Of a DNA stretch of 29,605 bases, positions 8,326 through 19,300 are shown one piece after another. The stretch is taken from NCBI GenBank assembly GCA_015499995.1, contig JADNRV010000498.1:1-29605 (forward strand), read 5' to 3'. Position numbers and translations under genes: made by a program. The notes under the pieces were generated by a model that ran no database searches, was not told the DNA's origin, and worked only from the letters and a program-made list of their open reading frames with translations. Position 1 is the first letter of the stretch, and each line of letters opens with the position of its first letter. Origin of the DNA: Flammula alnicola. Taxonomy: Eukaryota > Basidiomycota > Agaricomycetes > Agaricales > Strophariaceae.

Positions 8326-9900
8326 CTATCGAGTGGGATCCATTGTAATCAACTTTTCTTCGCCTTCTATCGGAGCTGGAGTGTTGTCTTCATTCTCCAA
8401 GGCAGTCAGAAGAGCGTCAACATTGGGTGACACAACAAATTGTTTGTTGACTTCTCCAAGTACAACGACTTGCTTTTGTGTTTTATCGACGACGACAGCC
8501 TGTTGCAGAAACGATGGCTGTGTTGCTGCGTTGACCTAAAGGCGCATAAATCAAGGAAATTGAGATAAAGATGGCATGGTTGCACTCACATCCAGAAGAA
8601 TACCATTCGCTAGCCGGATTTTGACGGCCCCGTTTTTATAGACCTCGAGTTGTCCGATAACGCCATCGATGGGTTCAGCCTTTTTGGGTTCAGATGGAAC
8701 CGTGGAAGGGGTGGTCGAAGATGTTGCTGTATCTTGCTTGACATCCGCGGCAAATGAGACCTTCTTCCCTGTGATCTCAGGTCCAGGATCGATGTCCATT
8801 GCAGTCGCATTTTTGGAAGAAAACTCGGGAAATGGGGCAGGAAATTGGAAGAAATAAAGTCGTTCTTCTCGCATAGACTCGTCCTATATTTATGGCTTGA
8901 GAATTAATTTCTTTCATATCGAAAAGAGAGCGTACTAAGTCAATAGTACTTTGCGCTGCGAAATCCTCGATGATGTCTTCTAATTCTTCCTCTTCCTCGC
9001 TCTCACTAAGATTCAGGGCGTTATTGAGGTCTGCATCACCGCCCGATACTGAGAAATCCGTGCTTCAGACACGAATCGTTAGCCGAGGAATATTATAAAC
9101 TCACCAGCATCTTCCGCGTGCTCCTCTTTCTTTATCTTTTTTGCATGTTGGCGTTCTTTTCGTAGGCTTTCTGGAGCCATCCAATCCATTTGACGAACGT
9201 TTTCCATGTCCACAATTTCGACGCCTTCGTCAGGATCAGAGTAGACTTCCTCGTCTTCAGCCTTCACAAGGCCGCCTTTCCCATTCCCGCCTTTAGAATC
9301 GAGATCTTTTCGAAGCAACGGGGGAGCTGACTGTAGTAGATTCCCGCCAAAATTTGGAGTTGCACCATCTATTGGAACACTCGGTACAAAGTTTGAACGG
9401 GGGGTGGATCTTCGTGCATTATTGCCAGCCAATGCTGGACCCATGGCAAATGGACCGCTGGCAGTCATTTCAAGCACCGGAGCTGCACCTCTTCCTCGCC
9501 CTCTGCCTCTTCCATCTCCGCGGCCTCTTCCTCGACCACGACCACGATCGGATTGAGACGCGGGAGGGACGACTGCAGCTGCAGGTTCCTAGAGTAAAGA
9601 AATGCATTGGTCGGTGCAATGACCACACATCGAGGAAGGCGTACTGACCGCCTTAACTTCCCTGCAAGATAGTTTATGAGCGGACAAGCAGCCAGAGGTG
9701 GGCAGACGACTCACTCCTTCTTCCGTCTCTGCGGAAGGGTTGGCACAAACTTGAGTTTCTGTGTTCCCTGCCGTGTTACATCACTCTGCTTTTTCGCGAG
9801 ACTGCCGATTGCTTTAGGCAACGATGAGCTAGATGATGGATCTACAAGAGATGGTAAATGAGCAATGGATGTGTGATAGGCCAGAAATCTGACCAGCCAT
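8326..9900 (-). CDS. RPC53: RNA polymerase III subunit RPC4 (Rpc53 / POLR3D)
   Basis: RPC4 is the Pol III-specific subunit that pairs with Rpc37 in a TFIIF-like heterodimer, acting in initiation and termination at tRNA and 5S genes. Seven minus-strand exons give 409 aa: 9900-9894, 9841-9715, 9661-9649, 9588-9105, 9030-8936, 8883-8590 and 8535-8326. The N-terminus has QKLKFVPTLPQRRKKE, then an RG-rich tract (RGRGRGRGRG) and APVLEMTASGPFAMGP. The middle has YSDPDEGVEIVDMENVRQMD and the acidic EEEEELEDIIEDFAAQS. The conserved Rpc4 domain follows: SMREERLYFFQFPAPFP, KKVSFAADVK, IGQLEVYKNGAVKIRLANG and QVVVLGEVNKQFVVSPNVDAL. The first exon is only 7 nt (ATGGCTG) and exon 3 only 13 nt. Both are needed to keep the frame and both have GT-AG neighbours. 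It is divergent from HPT1. An exon-5 duplicate lies about 1.3 kb downstream. Confidence 0.93.
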
Positions 9901-10023
9901 GGTTAGAAGTGAAGATCAAAAGTCGAGAGTCACATGCCCTCAGATGGAACTGCGAAATTGAACTCGGAGTCGTTGATCGATTTCTGTATCAATCTTTCTT
10001 TACACTTCTTCCCTTCTCCTCCC
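9901..10023. promoter_or_regulatory. Compact divergent promoter between RPC4 and HPT1
   Basis: Only 123 bp separate the two start codons, which face away from each other. The HPT1 side ends in a pyrimidine-rich run (about 9990-10023) typical of basidiomycete core promoters. No clear TATA element is visible. Shared regulation of the two growth-related genes is plausible but is inference. Confidence 0.55.
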
Positions 10024-11126
10024 ATGACAGACCAAATCCAGCACTGGCATGTCACCTACAACGACATCCATAACCTTATTTGCAAGGCTACGCCCAAAAT
10101 TGCTGCAGACTTCAATCCAGACCTCTTAATTGCCATTGGTACCGTATCTAAATTTTATCATCCCCTCTCTCTCACCTATTAATACGCGTCCTTCAGGCGG
10201 AGGGTCAGTCACCCAACCCATTTTCTTCCGTGTAAGACTTATGTGTCTTTACCAGAGGCTTTTTCCCTGCCCGTGTAATGGTGAGTAACCATCTCTGCAT
10301 TTCTACGATAACGCAATGTAAAAAAAATACCTTTGCAGCGCACTTTCCTGCGAGAACAAACAGGAAACAAGACTCTCCAAATCCAGGCAATCGGCCTTTC
10401 TCTTTACGAACCTGTGGAAGGAGCAACTGCTGAGCAACTTGGTAATGAGGTCGTTCGTACGCAATGGCTGTACGTTGAACAGGGTAAGGGAACTATTGTC
10501 ACTAATACTTTTCTAAAGAGGTCCAGATTCGGGAAAGCGTTTACTTGGAAAGCATAATTTGATCGTCGTACGTCTTGGAGTTTAATGTTTCCGCTGCTGC
10601 GTTTGACATTGTGCACAGGACGAAGTCGACGATACGCGGAAGACCTTGCAGTGGGTTCAGCCCGTCGCAAATTTCGTCCTGAAATCTAACATTGTCCCAG
10701 CTACGCGTTGTCGGAACTGCAGAAAGATGTTGAAGCAGAGCTTTTGTCCTACCCAGAAGCACAGCGCGAGGCTTTACGTTCGGCCACCTCATTTGGGATC
10801 TTTGTAGTCCACAACAAGTTGAAACCCAAGTTGGCCGAGCTGCCCTCAGGAACTCCGTATGCACACGATTCTTGTTCCTTTCAGTTTTCTAATCACACTA
10901 CCCTTGTTCTGATAGTTATTTCGTCGGTGAAGATGTCGGAGATGTCTGGTATGCGCTCATACACAATAATACGCAATCACACAATCTCACCCATTTCTCA
11001 GGCTGAACTATCCTTGGGAGGCCACGTAAGTGCAATTTTTCGTATTTCATGTCTTTGTTCTGATTTCCTCACAGTAATATTGATCAACACGATCTCCGTG
11101 CCGCAGCCGATAAGGGTCTCTCATGA
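10024..11126 (+). CDS. HPT1: Hypoxanthine-guanine phosphoribosyltransferase (Hpt1-type)
   Basis: This is a type I phosphoribosyltransferase of purine salvage, transferring phosphoribose from PRPP to hypoxanthine or guanine to give IMP or GMP in the cytosol. Ten exons give 211 aa: 10024-10138, 10197-10203, 10256-10280, 10339-10483, 10521-10567, 10619-10650, 10701-10856, 10916-10948, 11002-11025 and 11075-11126. Sequence landmarks are HVTYNDIH, LLIAIGGGGFFPARVMRTFL, IQAIGLSLYEPVEG, the PRPP loop NLIVDEVDDTRKTL followed by HYALSELQKDVEAE, then FGIFVVHNKLKPK and WLNYPWEAT. This order and the DEVDDTRKTL loop agree with yeast Hpt1, which is about 10 residues longer. Exon 2 is only 7 nt and encodes part of the glycine loop. 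The fourth intron is only 37 nt. The ATG at 10024 is the first in frame. A specificity for xanthine cannot be excluded from sequence alone. Confidence 0.93.
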
Positions 11127-11597
11127 GGCGAGGTCGTCTAGATGTTGGTATTTTCATGGTGAATAATTTTTTTTACCTATGCACTTTCGTGCCCCAATCG
11201 TTGCTCACAGTTTTCTTCTTGAGGTGGTTATTATAGGTCTCGATACGGATCCTCATGTCAATTTTGTTCGGAATCAAACTATAGAATCAGATTTAGTGTC
11301 CTTTATAAAAAAGGTTGCGATAGAATGGGCTTTCGTTTCGAGCACTCAATCGAGCTTTGTCTCCTGAAGAGAACCGCCTTTGCCGCCTTGCTAGTATCAC
11401 TTCGCATCTTCCGATCACAATCAAGGTTTGCTTTATCTACCTTGTCTGCATTTATGTTGATTCTTTTTCGACATCCAGCCGCCTCGCGCTTGGGCGCCTA
11501 AATGCAAATTCCTTGTTCGACCTAGTTGAACACGTTGTGAGCTTCAGTGCCTTAGAGACTCTGTAAGCTCCTCTCTTCCTTCCCCGCGTCCACCAAC
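11127..11597. other. Intergenic, with an unexplained frame at 11357-11566
   Basis: This region lies between HPT1 and the decayed giant gene. Frames at 11179-11367 and 11357-11566 are continuous but match nothing I recognise. The second contains a possible intron (GTTTGC at about 11427 to CCAG at about 11480) and protein-like text such as ENRLCRLASITSHLP and SLFDLVEHVVSFSALETL. It may be a remnant of another gene. The last part would be the promoter of the pseudogene's ancestor. Confidence 0.3.
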
Positions 11598-14500
11598 ATG
11601 CATCCTAACAATCCTCGAGCCTCAAAGCTGAACAATATTTTCTACTCCATTATATCAGAAAAAAACGAGTTGACTCTGTAAAATTCTGGTCATTCTTCCG
11701 AAGCAATTTGCGCACAGCGGGGCCCAGCTACTTGCGTAGACAAGATAATTGCAACTAAATCGGGACTTCTGGCCCTCCAGCAAGCAATACGAGGTAAACT
11801 CTCTCTGCAAGTCTTCAATGCGCAGGCCTCCGATCTCCTGACTTTCTTCAAGTTCCAGATCTCAAGATTATCAATGGCGGAACGTACCCCAACGACATCG
11901 TGACCAAAATCGTCCAACCTCCCATTTTCTGGGACGTTTTTCGGGCTGCATTCTTAAATCAACATCTCAACGAAAAGGCACAGTTATCTCTGGGTTGGCT
12001 CCTCTTTCAGCTCTGCTGCCTCCTCGACCGATGCCTCTACTCAATACCGACACCACCCAGATACGTCAGTTATCTTGAACTCTCTTATCCTCGGCCTCTC
12101 TTCCGATCAGGTCGATCGGCCAGAAAATCAAGCACGTCCTTGACGCATGCTTGCCCGTCAACTCAGCCGATAGCAAACTAGGCCCTGGACTAGGGGGCCG
12201 GCATGATAACGATTTGACGACTTCCGGAAAATATCCATTTTGCCAACCGCGGACGAGTTAGCGTCAATGAACCTCCCTTTTTACGACCTTCCGATGTCCT
12301 GGAGGACCCACAGAGATGTTGCGCGTCTCGATCCATCTGGATAACCAGTTCCGTCTTCTCCGCGAGGACATGATACATGAAATGCGAGAAGAGTTGCAGG
12401 TCGTGACATGCAAGAAGAAAGGTTATCACAAAGGCATATAACCGGATTATCTGTTAAAGGGATCGAGCGCGGCGCCGCAGGCAAACGCATCAAGTGGGCG
12501 TTGGTAGTTGAATTTTTGAACGATCTGCCTCGGTTGAGAAAACTCAAAGGCACTAAAAGCCGCAAGGAATACCTCGAAGAACACTGCAATTTTCTCAAGC
12601 ATCAATCCTTGGCCTGCCTCGTTTCTGGGACGGAGATCGTTGCTTTTCCTACTATCAACCGCGACAAAGATCGCTTGGTCAAAGAGCCACCAGAGATCAT
12701 CCTCCATCTCGAAGGGGGGAGAAGGCTCTGAGAAGGTTCTCCGCAAACTTAAAATGGAGCCAGATGTCATTCTTATCCAGATCGACACCGCCATTTTCTC
12801 ATGCGAACCCATTTTGAAAAGGCTCCAAGATGCGAACGCTCTCCCTTTATCGTCACAGCTCTTACTTTGGAAAAAAGGGAGATTCGATATCAAAAGTATC
12901 GGAGCTGGCGATACCCGTCGTTACTCGTAGAAGCCCTGGTGGCCGACCCGCTGCAGGACCTTCAAGCTTTATTGCGCACACAATCCAGTATCAAACTTGA
13001 TCTCTCGCAATTTAATTATCTTCTCTCTGGGTTAACCCGGCAATTGTCCTTGCTACAAGGCCCCCATTACCTTTTCAGTGACGTGATAAAGCTGACAATC
13101 ACGGCTTTCAGGAACAGGAACATCCTTCATTGGAGCTATCCTGGCAAAAGCTTTGCATCTCCATACCGCTCAAACAATCCTTGTGGTCTGCCATACTAAC
13201 TAACCATGCGCTAGATGACATATTGACGGTTCTTCTAGACATTGGGATCCCAGCAGCCGATATGTTACGCCTGGGAGGGAAATCAACAACAGCCCCTGAG
13301 CCTCTCACACTACAAAATCAAACTCGTGAACAGTGGACAATTATTGACGCCTTGAAGGATTCAGCGGAGACTCTTTTCAAGGACCTCGAAAAGAGCCTTT
13401 CAAAAGTACAGCACTGGTCGAATTCACTATTCGGAGTTTATGGCCTCTCTAGAGTTCGACTCTCCGATTTTCTTTGAAGCCTTTTCCGTGCAAGAATCGG
13501 AAGATGGCATGATCAGAGTCAACCACAAAGGCCGCGAAATCAGGTCTTTCTATTTGATTGACCGGTGGCAGCGCAGCTGGGATGCTGGCATTTTCAAGCA
13601 CTGGTCTATGCAAGACCCCTCAGTCCAAGGTTTGGAACGTTCCGGCAGGCTCGGCAGGCAGTGGGAAGAAGGAATCCTCCAGGAACTTGGTCAAAAGTTC
13701 TGCTCTATTGCGCATGAGTATACTCGGGTCCAAGAAAGGCTGGCTCGCGCTCAAAGCGCCAGCATAGTCAGTCTCTTGGGCTCGAAACGCATTATCGGTT
13801 GCACCCTGCTGCCAAGTACTGCGAAGATATACAAGCTTTCCATCCAGATGTTCTCCTTGTCGAGGAAGCTGGAGAGATCCTTGAAAGCCATATGCTGACA
13901 GCCCTAGGGCCGGAGACGTTCCAAGTAATTTTAATTGGAGACCATAAGTACGTGAATTTTTACAGGTATCTTAGATTCATCCAGTAATCATCATTATTTT
14001 TGGCAGGCAATTACGACCCAAAGTCAACAATTATCTCTTGACTATCGAGAAAGAAGAGGGTTACGATCTCAATCGGTCACTGTTTGAACGGCTCATATTG
14101 AAGAACTACCCGCATGAAACCTTAACTCAGCAACACAGAATGCGCCCTGAAATATCTTCGCTGATTCGACAACTCACCCCAAATTAGTTGACGCTTCGGA
14201 CACTCTCAATAGGCCGAATGTTCTGGGATTATGGGATAATATCGTCTTCATCGACCATAACAGCCCGGAGGACGACAACACCAGTATCTCAGACAGACAT
14301 GATTTATCGTCGACGTCGTCAAAACAAAATTCACTCGAAGTTGAAATGATTTTGAAGATTTTCAAGTATCTTGGTCAACAGGGCTACGGAACGGACGAAC
14401 TTGTCATCCTTACCCCTTATTTGGGACAGCTGCAAAATTTGCGACAGGCTCTCAAGAAGGATAACGACCCAATCCTGAACGATTTGGATTCTTACGAGGT

Positions 14501-16081
14501 AGTCCGAGCGGGGCTGGTAAACTCGGCGGAAGCTAAGTTAACAAAGAAGGCGATACGTCTGGCAACGATTGGTAACTGAAGTCTTTTGTTCTTTGTTTCA
14601 GAATCCCTATTGATTCTTACAATCATACAGATAATTACTAAGGAGAAGAATGTGATATCGTCATTGTGTCTTTGACAAGGCAAGGAGCAACCCGAGCGTC
14701 GACATCGGTTCATGTTCTCCCCAGAACGGTTAAACGTTCTTCTGTCATGAAGTCGAAATGGTCTCATTAGCATCGGCAATATGGACACCTTCATAAAAGC
14801 TCGCAATTCAAAGGGAAGGAACTGTGGAATAGTCTCTTTACCTTGCTTCGCCACGGCAATCATACACATGACGGACTACCTGTCAAATGTGAACAACATC
14901 CAGACAAGACCCTCGTCGTATGTCAGCCTCAAGGAAATCTACGGAAAATCCCCGGTTGGGGCCGGGGGTTGAGAAACCGGACTTCACTGGTGGATCGTGT
15001 GTTCAAATGGTTACGTGCCCAGAGCCATGGTTGACCCGGTGGTGTATGCAGAGCTTGCAATTAATCTTTCTTGTTATTGACCTTTGAAGAATGTCAATCC
15101 TGGACTGTCAAGACGCTTTAAGATTGACAACGCATTCAAGTTTGAGAATTTCGATGATGCAGAATTACTTGTGATCTTTGTTCTGACTCCTGAGGCTGAA
15201 GGAGCAAGATCTCGACGCAACAATTGCAGCCAAAAAGGTCGCAATAGGACTCCTTAATCGCGCCAGAAACCTTCCACACTTTGGCAATGCATGTGATGTC
15301 GAAAATATCATCTCAAAAGCCAAAATTCGTTGTGTAGCACGGAGAGCAATGGACAGCATCTCCGAAAGATCAGTCGAGACTCGACACCGTATTTGAACCC
15401 GAGGACTTTGACGCAGACCACAATCGTGCCGCAGACGCATCCACGAACCTTGCCACACTTTTTAAAGATATCACTGGCTGCGAGGACATCATCGAAAAAC
15501 TCCGAAAGTTCCAGGAAGTTGGTCGTGCTTCTCAGGAAAGAGGTATGGATCCGGAAGAACAAATCCCAACAAATTTTGTGGTTTGGTGGTCCTCCAGGTG
15601 GGATATATCTCCCTCAACCGATTTCGCCGCTTATCCAATCTATAGGTACCTGGAAAGACAATGATTGCGCGCAAGGTTGGCCAAATCTTCTATGACATGG
15701 AGTTTCTGGCATCTGCGGGTGTTATCGAATGCTCGGCATCTAACCTTGTGGTATTAATAACAGATCGATTGTCATCTGTTGTATATGGTCTGTCAGGAGA
15801 GACTAACCTTGTGGGACAATACATCGGCCAATGCCAAACCAGACCAAAAATGAAGAAGCTATTCGAGAAGGCCCTTGGCAGGGTCCTGTTCATTGACGAG
15901 GCGTATCGCCCGAGTGAAGGTCATTTTTCTCAGGAAGCGATCGATGAACTGGTGGGACTCATCACCCACCAAAAAAATTGGGTCGAAACTCATCTTCATC
16001 CTTGCGGGCTATGAACATGACATGAACTGGTTTATGTCCATTAACGTTGGCCTTTCAAGTCGACGAGTCGCAGAATTCTAG
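11598..16081 (+). pseudogene. Decayed tandem copy of the helicase-AAA+ giant gene
   Basis: Homology to the intact gene at 16327-24094 can be followed in order: start MHPNNPRASKLNNIF (11598); TKIVQPPIFWDVFRAAFL (about 11900); AGKRIKWALV to CLVSGTEIVAFPTINRD (12470-12665); ILIQIDTAIF and LPLSSQLLLWKKG (about 12765-12880); NHALDDILTVLLDIGIP (13202); VEEAGEILESHMLT (13860); RPKVNNYLLTIEKEEGYDLN (14010) and QQHRMRPEIS (14130); LVILTPYLGQLQNL (14401). After about 14960 it jumps to VNPGLSRRFK (about 15095), deleting the zinc cluster, AAA+ 1 and the N-half of AAA+ 2, roughly 700 residues. The rest reaches the third AAA+ (VLFIDEAYRPSEGHFSQEA, 15890) and stops. Damage includes TAA at about 11680 and 12438, several frame shifts, and an altered donor after QGPP. 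Walker A reads GTGTS instead of GTGKS. A 53-bp insertion lies at 15751-15803. Confidence 0.9.
15751..15803. mobile_element. 53-bp insertion with 10-bp target duplication
   Basis: The intact paralogue reads continuously through the matching point (CSASDLVGQFVGQ). In the pseudogene the 10-bp TAACCTTGTG occurs at 15741-15750 and again at 15804-15813, enclosing 53 bp that have no counterpart in the intact gene. The insert matches the repeat at 7466-7540. It has no coding capacity and no obvious terminal inverted repeats beyond the internal hairpin AACAGAT/ATCTGTT. Insert plus duplication is 63 nt, so the local frame is kept. The insertion is thus younger than the gene duplication. Confidence 0.85.
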
Positions 16082-16326
16082 CACATATTCCGCTCCATAA
16101 CGTGATTCTTTTATGTGATTCTTTTACTTGGTTTCGTTTCTTGGTCTCCTCTCTACTTATTCGTCGCTGCTTTTTTGATATACGGTATTCACATATTTAA
16201 CTCTGATGGTCCGTGCACGGGCGCTTAATTTAAGCTTTCATGAGCGTGGGCATCTGTTCACATACCCATCTTCGATTCTACGTACAACAAGGCTTTCTCC
16301 TTCTCACCAATTTGCGCTGAACAATA
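16082..16326 (+). promoter_or_regulatory. Upstream region of the giant helicase-AAA+ gene
   Basis: This is the 245-bp gap between the pseudogene's last homologous codons and the intact start codon. It holds a short direct repeat of GTGATTCTTTTA (about 16101-16126) and several pyrimidine-rich runs. No TATA element could be assigned. This promoter is local, not the one that serves the upstream copy. Confidence 0.4.
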
Positions 16327-19300
16327 ATGGAACGTCGAACTGCCAGGCTCAGGAATAACTTTGCCTTGATTTTATCGGGCGAGACCGTCATTGCACCCCA
16401 TCTTGGCCCCCTTTTCTTGGAGGCCATCTATACACATTCAGACCCAGTCGCATGCCTCAGCAAGATCATGGCGAGTAGCGCTGGAGTTTCTGCACTTCAG
16501 ACTGCAATCCGATACGACCTCTCCGCCAAATTTCTCAATTCGCATGCATCATTGATATTGCAGTATCTGCAAGCCGAAGCGTTGAAAGTCATCAATAATG
16601 GGCATTTTTTAAACGACATCCTAACCAAGCTTGTTGACCCCCCCATTTTTTGGATGGAATTTCGGAAAGCCTTTCTGAAGGGCGACCTCGATGAGAACGC
16701 GACGCTGTCCTTTGGGTGGTTGCTCTTGCAGCTCTGCATGCTGCCCACCGAACAGGCAGCCAAATATCGACAGGATACCGATATGACATCCATTCTGCAG
16801 GCATTCCTCGTCTCAAACTCCCCCAAGGTCGTAGCAACAGGATCGAAGATCCAGGAGGTCCTCAACACCTCTCTGTCTGAGAACAGTACGGATGCTGTGG
16901 CTGGTGCCACTGGTCCCGGTGGAAGGCACAATAACGATTTCGCTGATTTCCGGAAAATATCGATTCTTCCCACCGGAGAGGAACTGGAGTCGACGGAACA
17001 TCCGTTCTTAAGGCCTTCCAGTGTCTTGGAAGACCCGGAAACAGAACCTGCGCGAGTCTCCATTCATTTGGACAATCAATTTCGCCTACTCCGCGAGGAC
17101 ATGATTTATGAAATGAGGGAGGAGCTCCAGATCGCAAAAGGAAAGAAGAAGGGTTACCACAAAGGGATAAAGATCAAAGGATTCGTTGTGACCGACATCG
17201 ACTTTGGCAAGGAAGGGAACTTGAAGGCTACCAAGTGGGGCTTAGTATGCGAGTGCAACTTGGAGGACTTTCCCCAGCTGAAGAATTTGAAGGATGCTAA
17301 AAGCCGTAAGGAATATCTCTCCGATAAACGCAATTTCTTCAGACATCAATCACTCGCCTGCCTGTTGGTGGGTAAGGAAATCGTTGCATTTCCTACCATC
17401 AACCGCGACGAGGAGCGCTTGGCCAAGAATCCGCCCGAAATCGTGCTTCAATTTGAAGATGCTGAGAGCACGCAAAAGGCTCTTTACAGACTCAAAATGA
17501 AGGGCGATGTCTTGCTTATTCAGATTGACACTGCAGTTTTTGCATATGAGCCCGTTCTGAAAGGTCTTCAACAGGCGAAAACACTCCCCTTGTCCTCTGA
17601 ATTGCTGCTGTGGAAGAAAGGGGACCTCTTAGAAGAAATTTCGGAACAACCAACGGCGGTGGTACAAGCACTTCGAATGAATCCCCAGGAAAATCTGAAA
17701 ACGATATTATCCACCGCCAACGACATCAAACTTGATACGTCGCAGGCTAGATCTCTTATTTCTGGTCTCACACAGAAGGTCTCGTTAATTCAAGGACCAC
17801 CAGGTGCGTTAATACTGACTTACTACTAATATGGGTGGATTTCTCATCGTTAAAATTAGGGACCGGCAAGTCCTTCATTGGAGGTCTTATAGCTAAGGCT
17901 ATCCACGATCACACTGAGCAGACGATTCTCGTTGTCTGCTACACGAACCATGCTTTGGACGACATACTGACGGGATTACTTGACATCGGAATCCCTAAGG
18001 AAAGCATGGTTCGTTTGGGTGGCAAGTTCACCACTCGAACGGAGCCTTTGATGATACAGAACCAAGCTCGCGGCTCTCCTCGTTCTCGGACCGAATGGAC
18101 AATCATTGACGAGTTGAAACTCCAGCTCGAAAAGCTGCGCCGGGACGTCAAGCGTGCATTCGATCGATATAGTTCATTTGAGTCAAAGGACGACTTGCTC
18201 GAGATTCTGGATTATCTCAAAATCGAAGATCCTGAATTTTTTAAAGCCTTCCGTGTACCAGAAGCCGAAGACGGAATGGTTGTTGTCGGAGGTAAAGGAA
18301 AAGGGGTTGGGCCCGATTATCTTATCAACCGGTGGTCACGAGGTTGGAATGCTGGCAGTTTTAAAACCAACGTCGTCGCTGCCACAACTTCAGACAGTGT
18401 AACAGTGTGGAATTTACCTCTCGGCGATCGAAACGCGCATTTAACTCAATGGAGAGATGCATTGCTGCAAGAGGATATCGAAGTCTTCTGCACGAATGCC
18501 GAAGAATATAACCGTTGCCAACAAAGACTCGCTGGAGCATTAAGCTCTGATACGGCCAACACTCTCCGGAGTAAACGCATCGTCGGCTGCACTACAACAG
18601 CCGCTGCTAAATATCGAGAAGAGATACAAGCCTTCAATCCAAATATCTTATTGGTCGAAGAGGCGGGGGAAATACTAGAAAGTCATGTTCTAACTTCGTT
18701 GGGACCAGAGACATCGCAAATGATTTTGATTGGTGACCATAAGTAAGTCGTCTGCTGTTTCTATAGCATAACTGCTCTAATCACGAATCGTGATTATAGG
18801 CAACTTCGGCCAAAGGTCAACCATTATCTTTTGACGGTGGAGAAAGGCGACGGCTACGATCTCAATCGCTCACTGTTTGAGCGATTGATTCTCAAACATT
18901 ACCCACATGAAAGTTTATCGCAGCAATATCGCATGCGCCCAGAGATATCAGCCTTAATCCGTCATCTCACCTATCCGGAGCTTATCGACGCCCAAAAGAC
19001 AAAAAACCGTCCGAATCTCTTAGGAGTGCAAGACAACATTGTTTTTATCCATCACGAACACCCGGAGGATGAAAACCCTCGGCTCGCTGATCGGCGTGAC
19101 ATGGCGTCGACCTCTTCGAAACAGAATTCCTTTGAAATCGGCCTAATTCTGAAGATTGTGAAATATCTGGCGCAACAAGGATACGGAACTGACAAACTCG
19201 TCATCCTCACACCCTACTTAGGCCAACTACTGAAGCTTCATGCAGTTCTGAAGGAAGAAAACGACCCTGTCCTCAACGACTTAGACTCCTTTGAGTTAAT

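Noticed and set aside
15751..15813. The 53-bp insertion as a spliced intron
   Set aside because: It begins with GT but does not end in AG at or near the homologous junction, and the insertion plus duplication keeps frame by length alone. An introner-like origin is left as a test, not a call.
16497..17137. Minus-strand frames of 188 and 91 codons in the giant gene's first exon
   Set aside because: They are shadows of a well supported exon whose plus-strand reading is conserved in the decayed twin copy.
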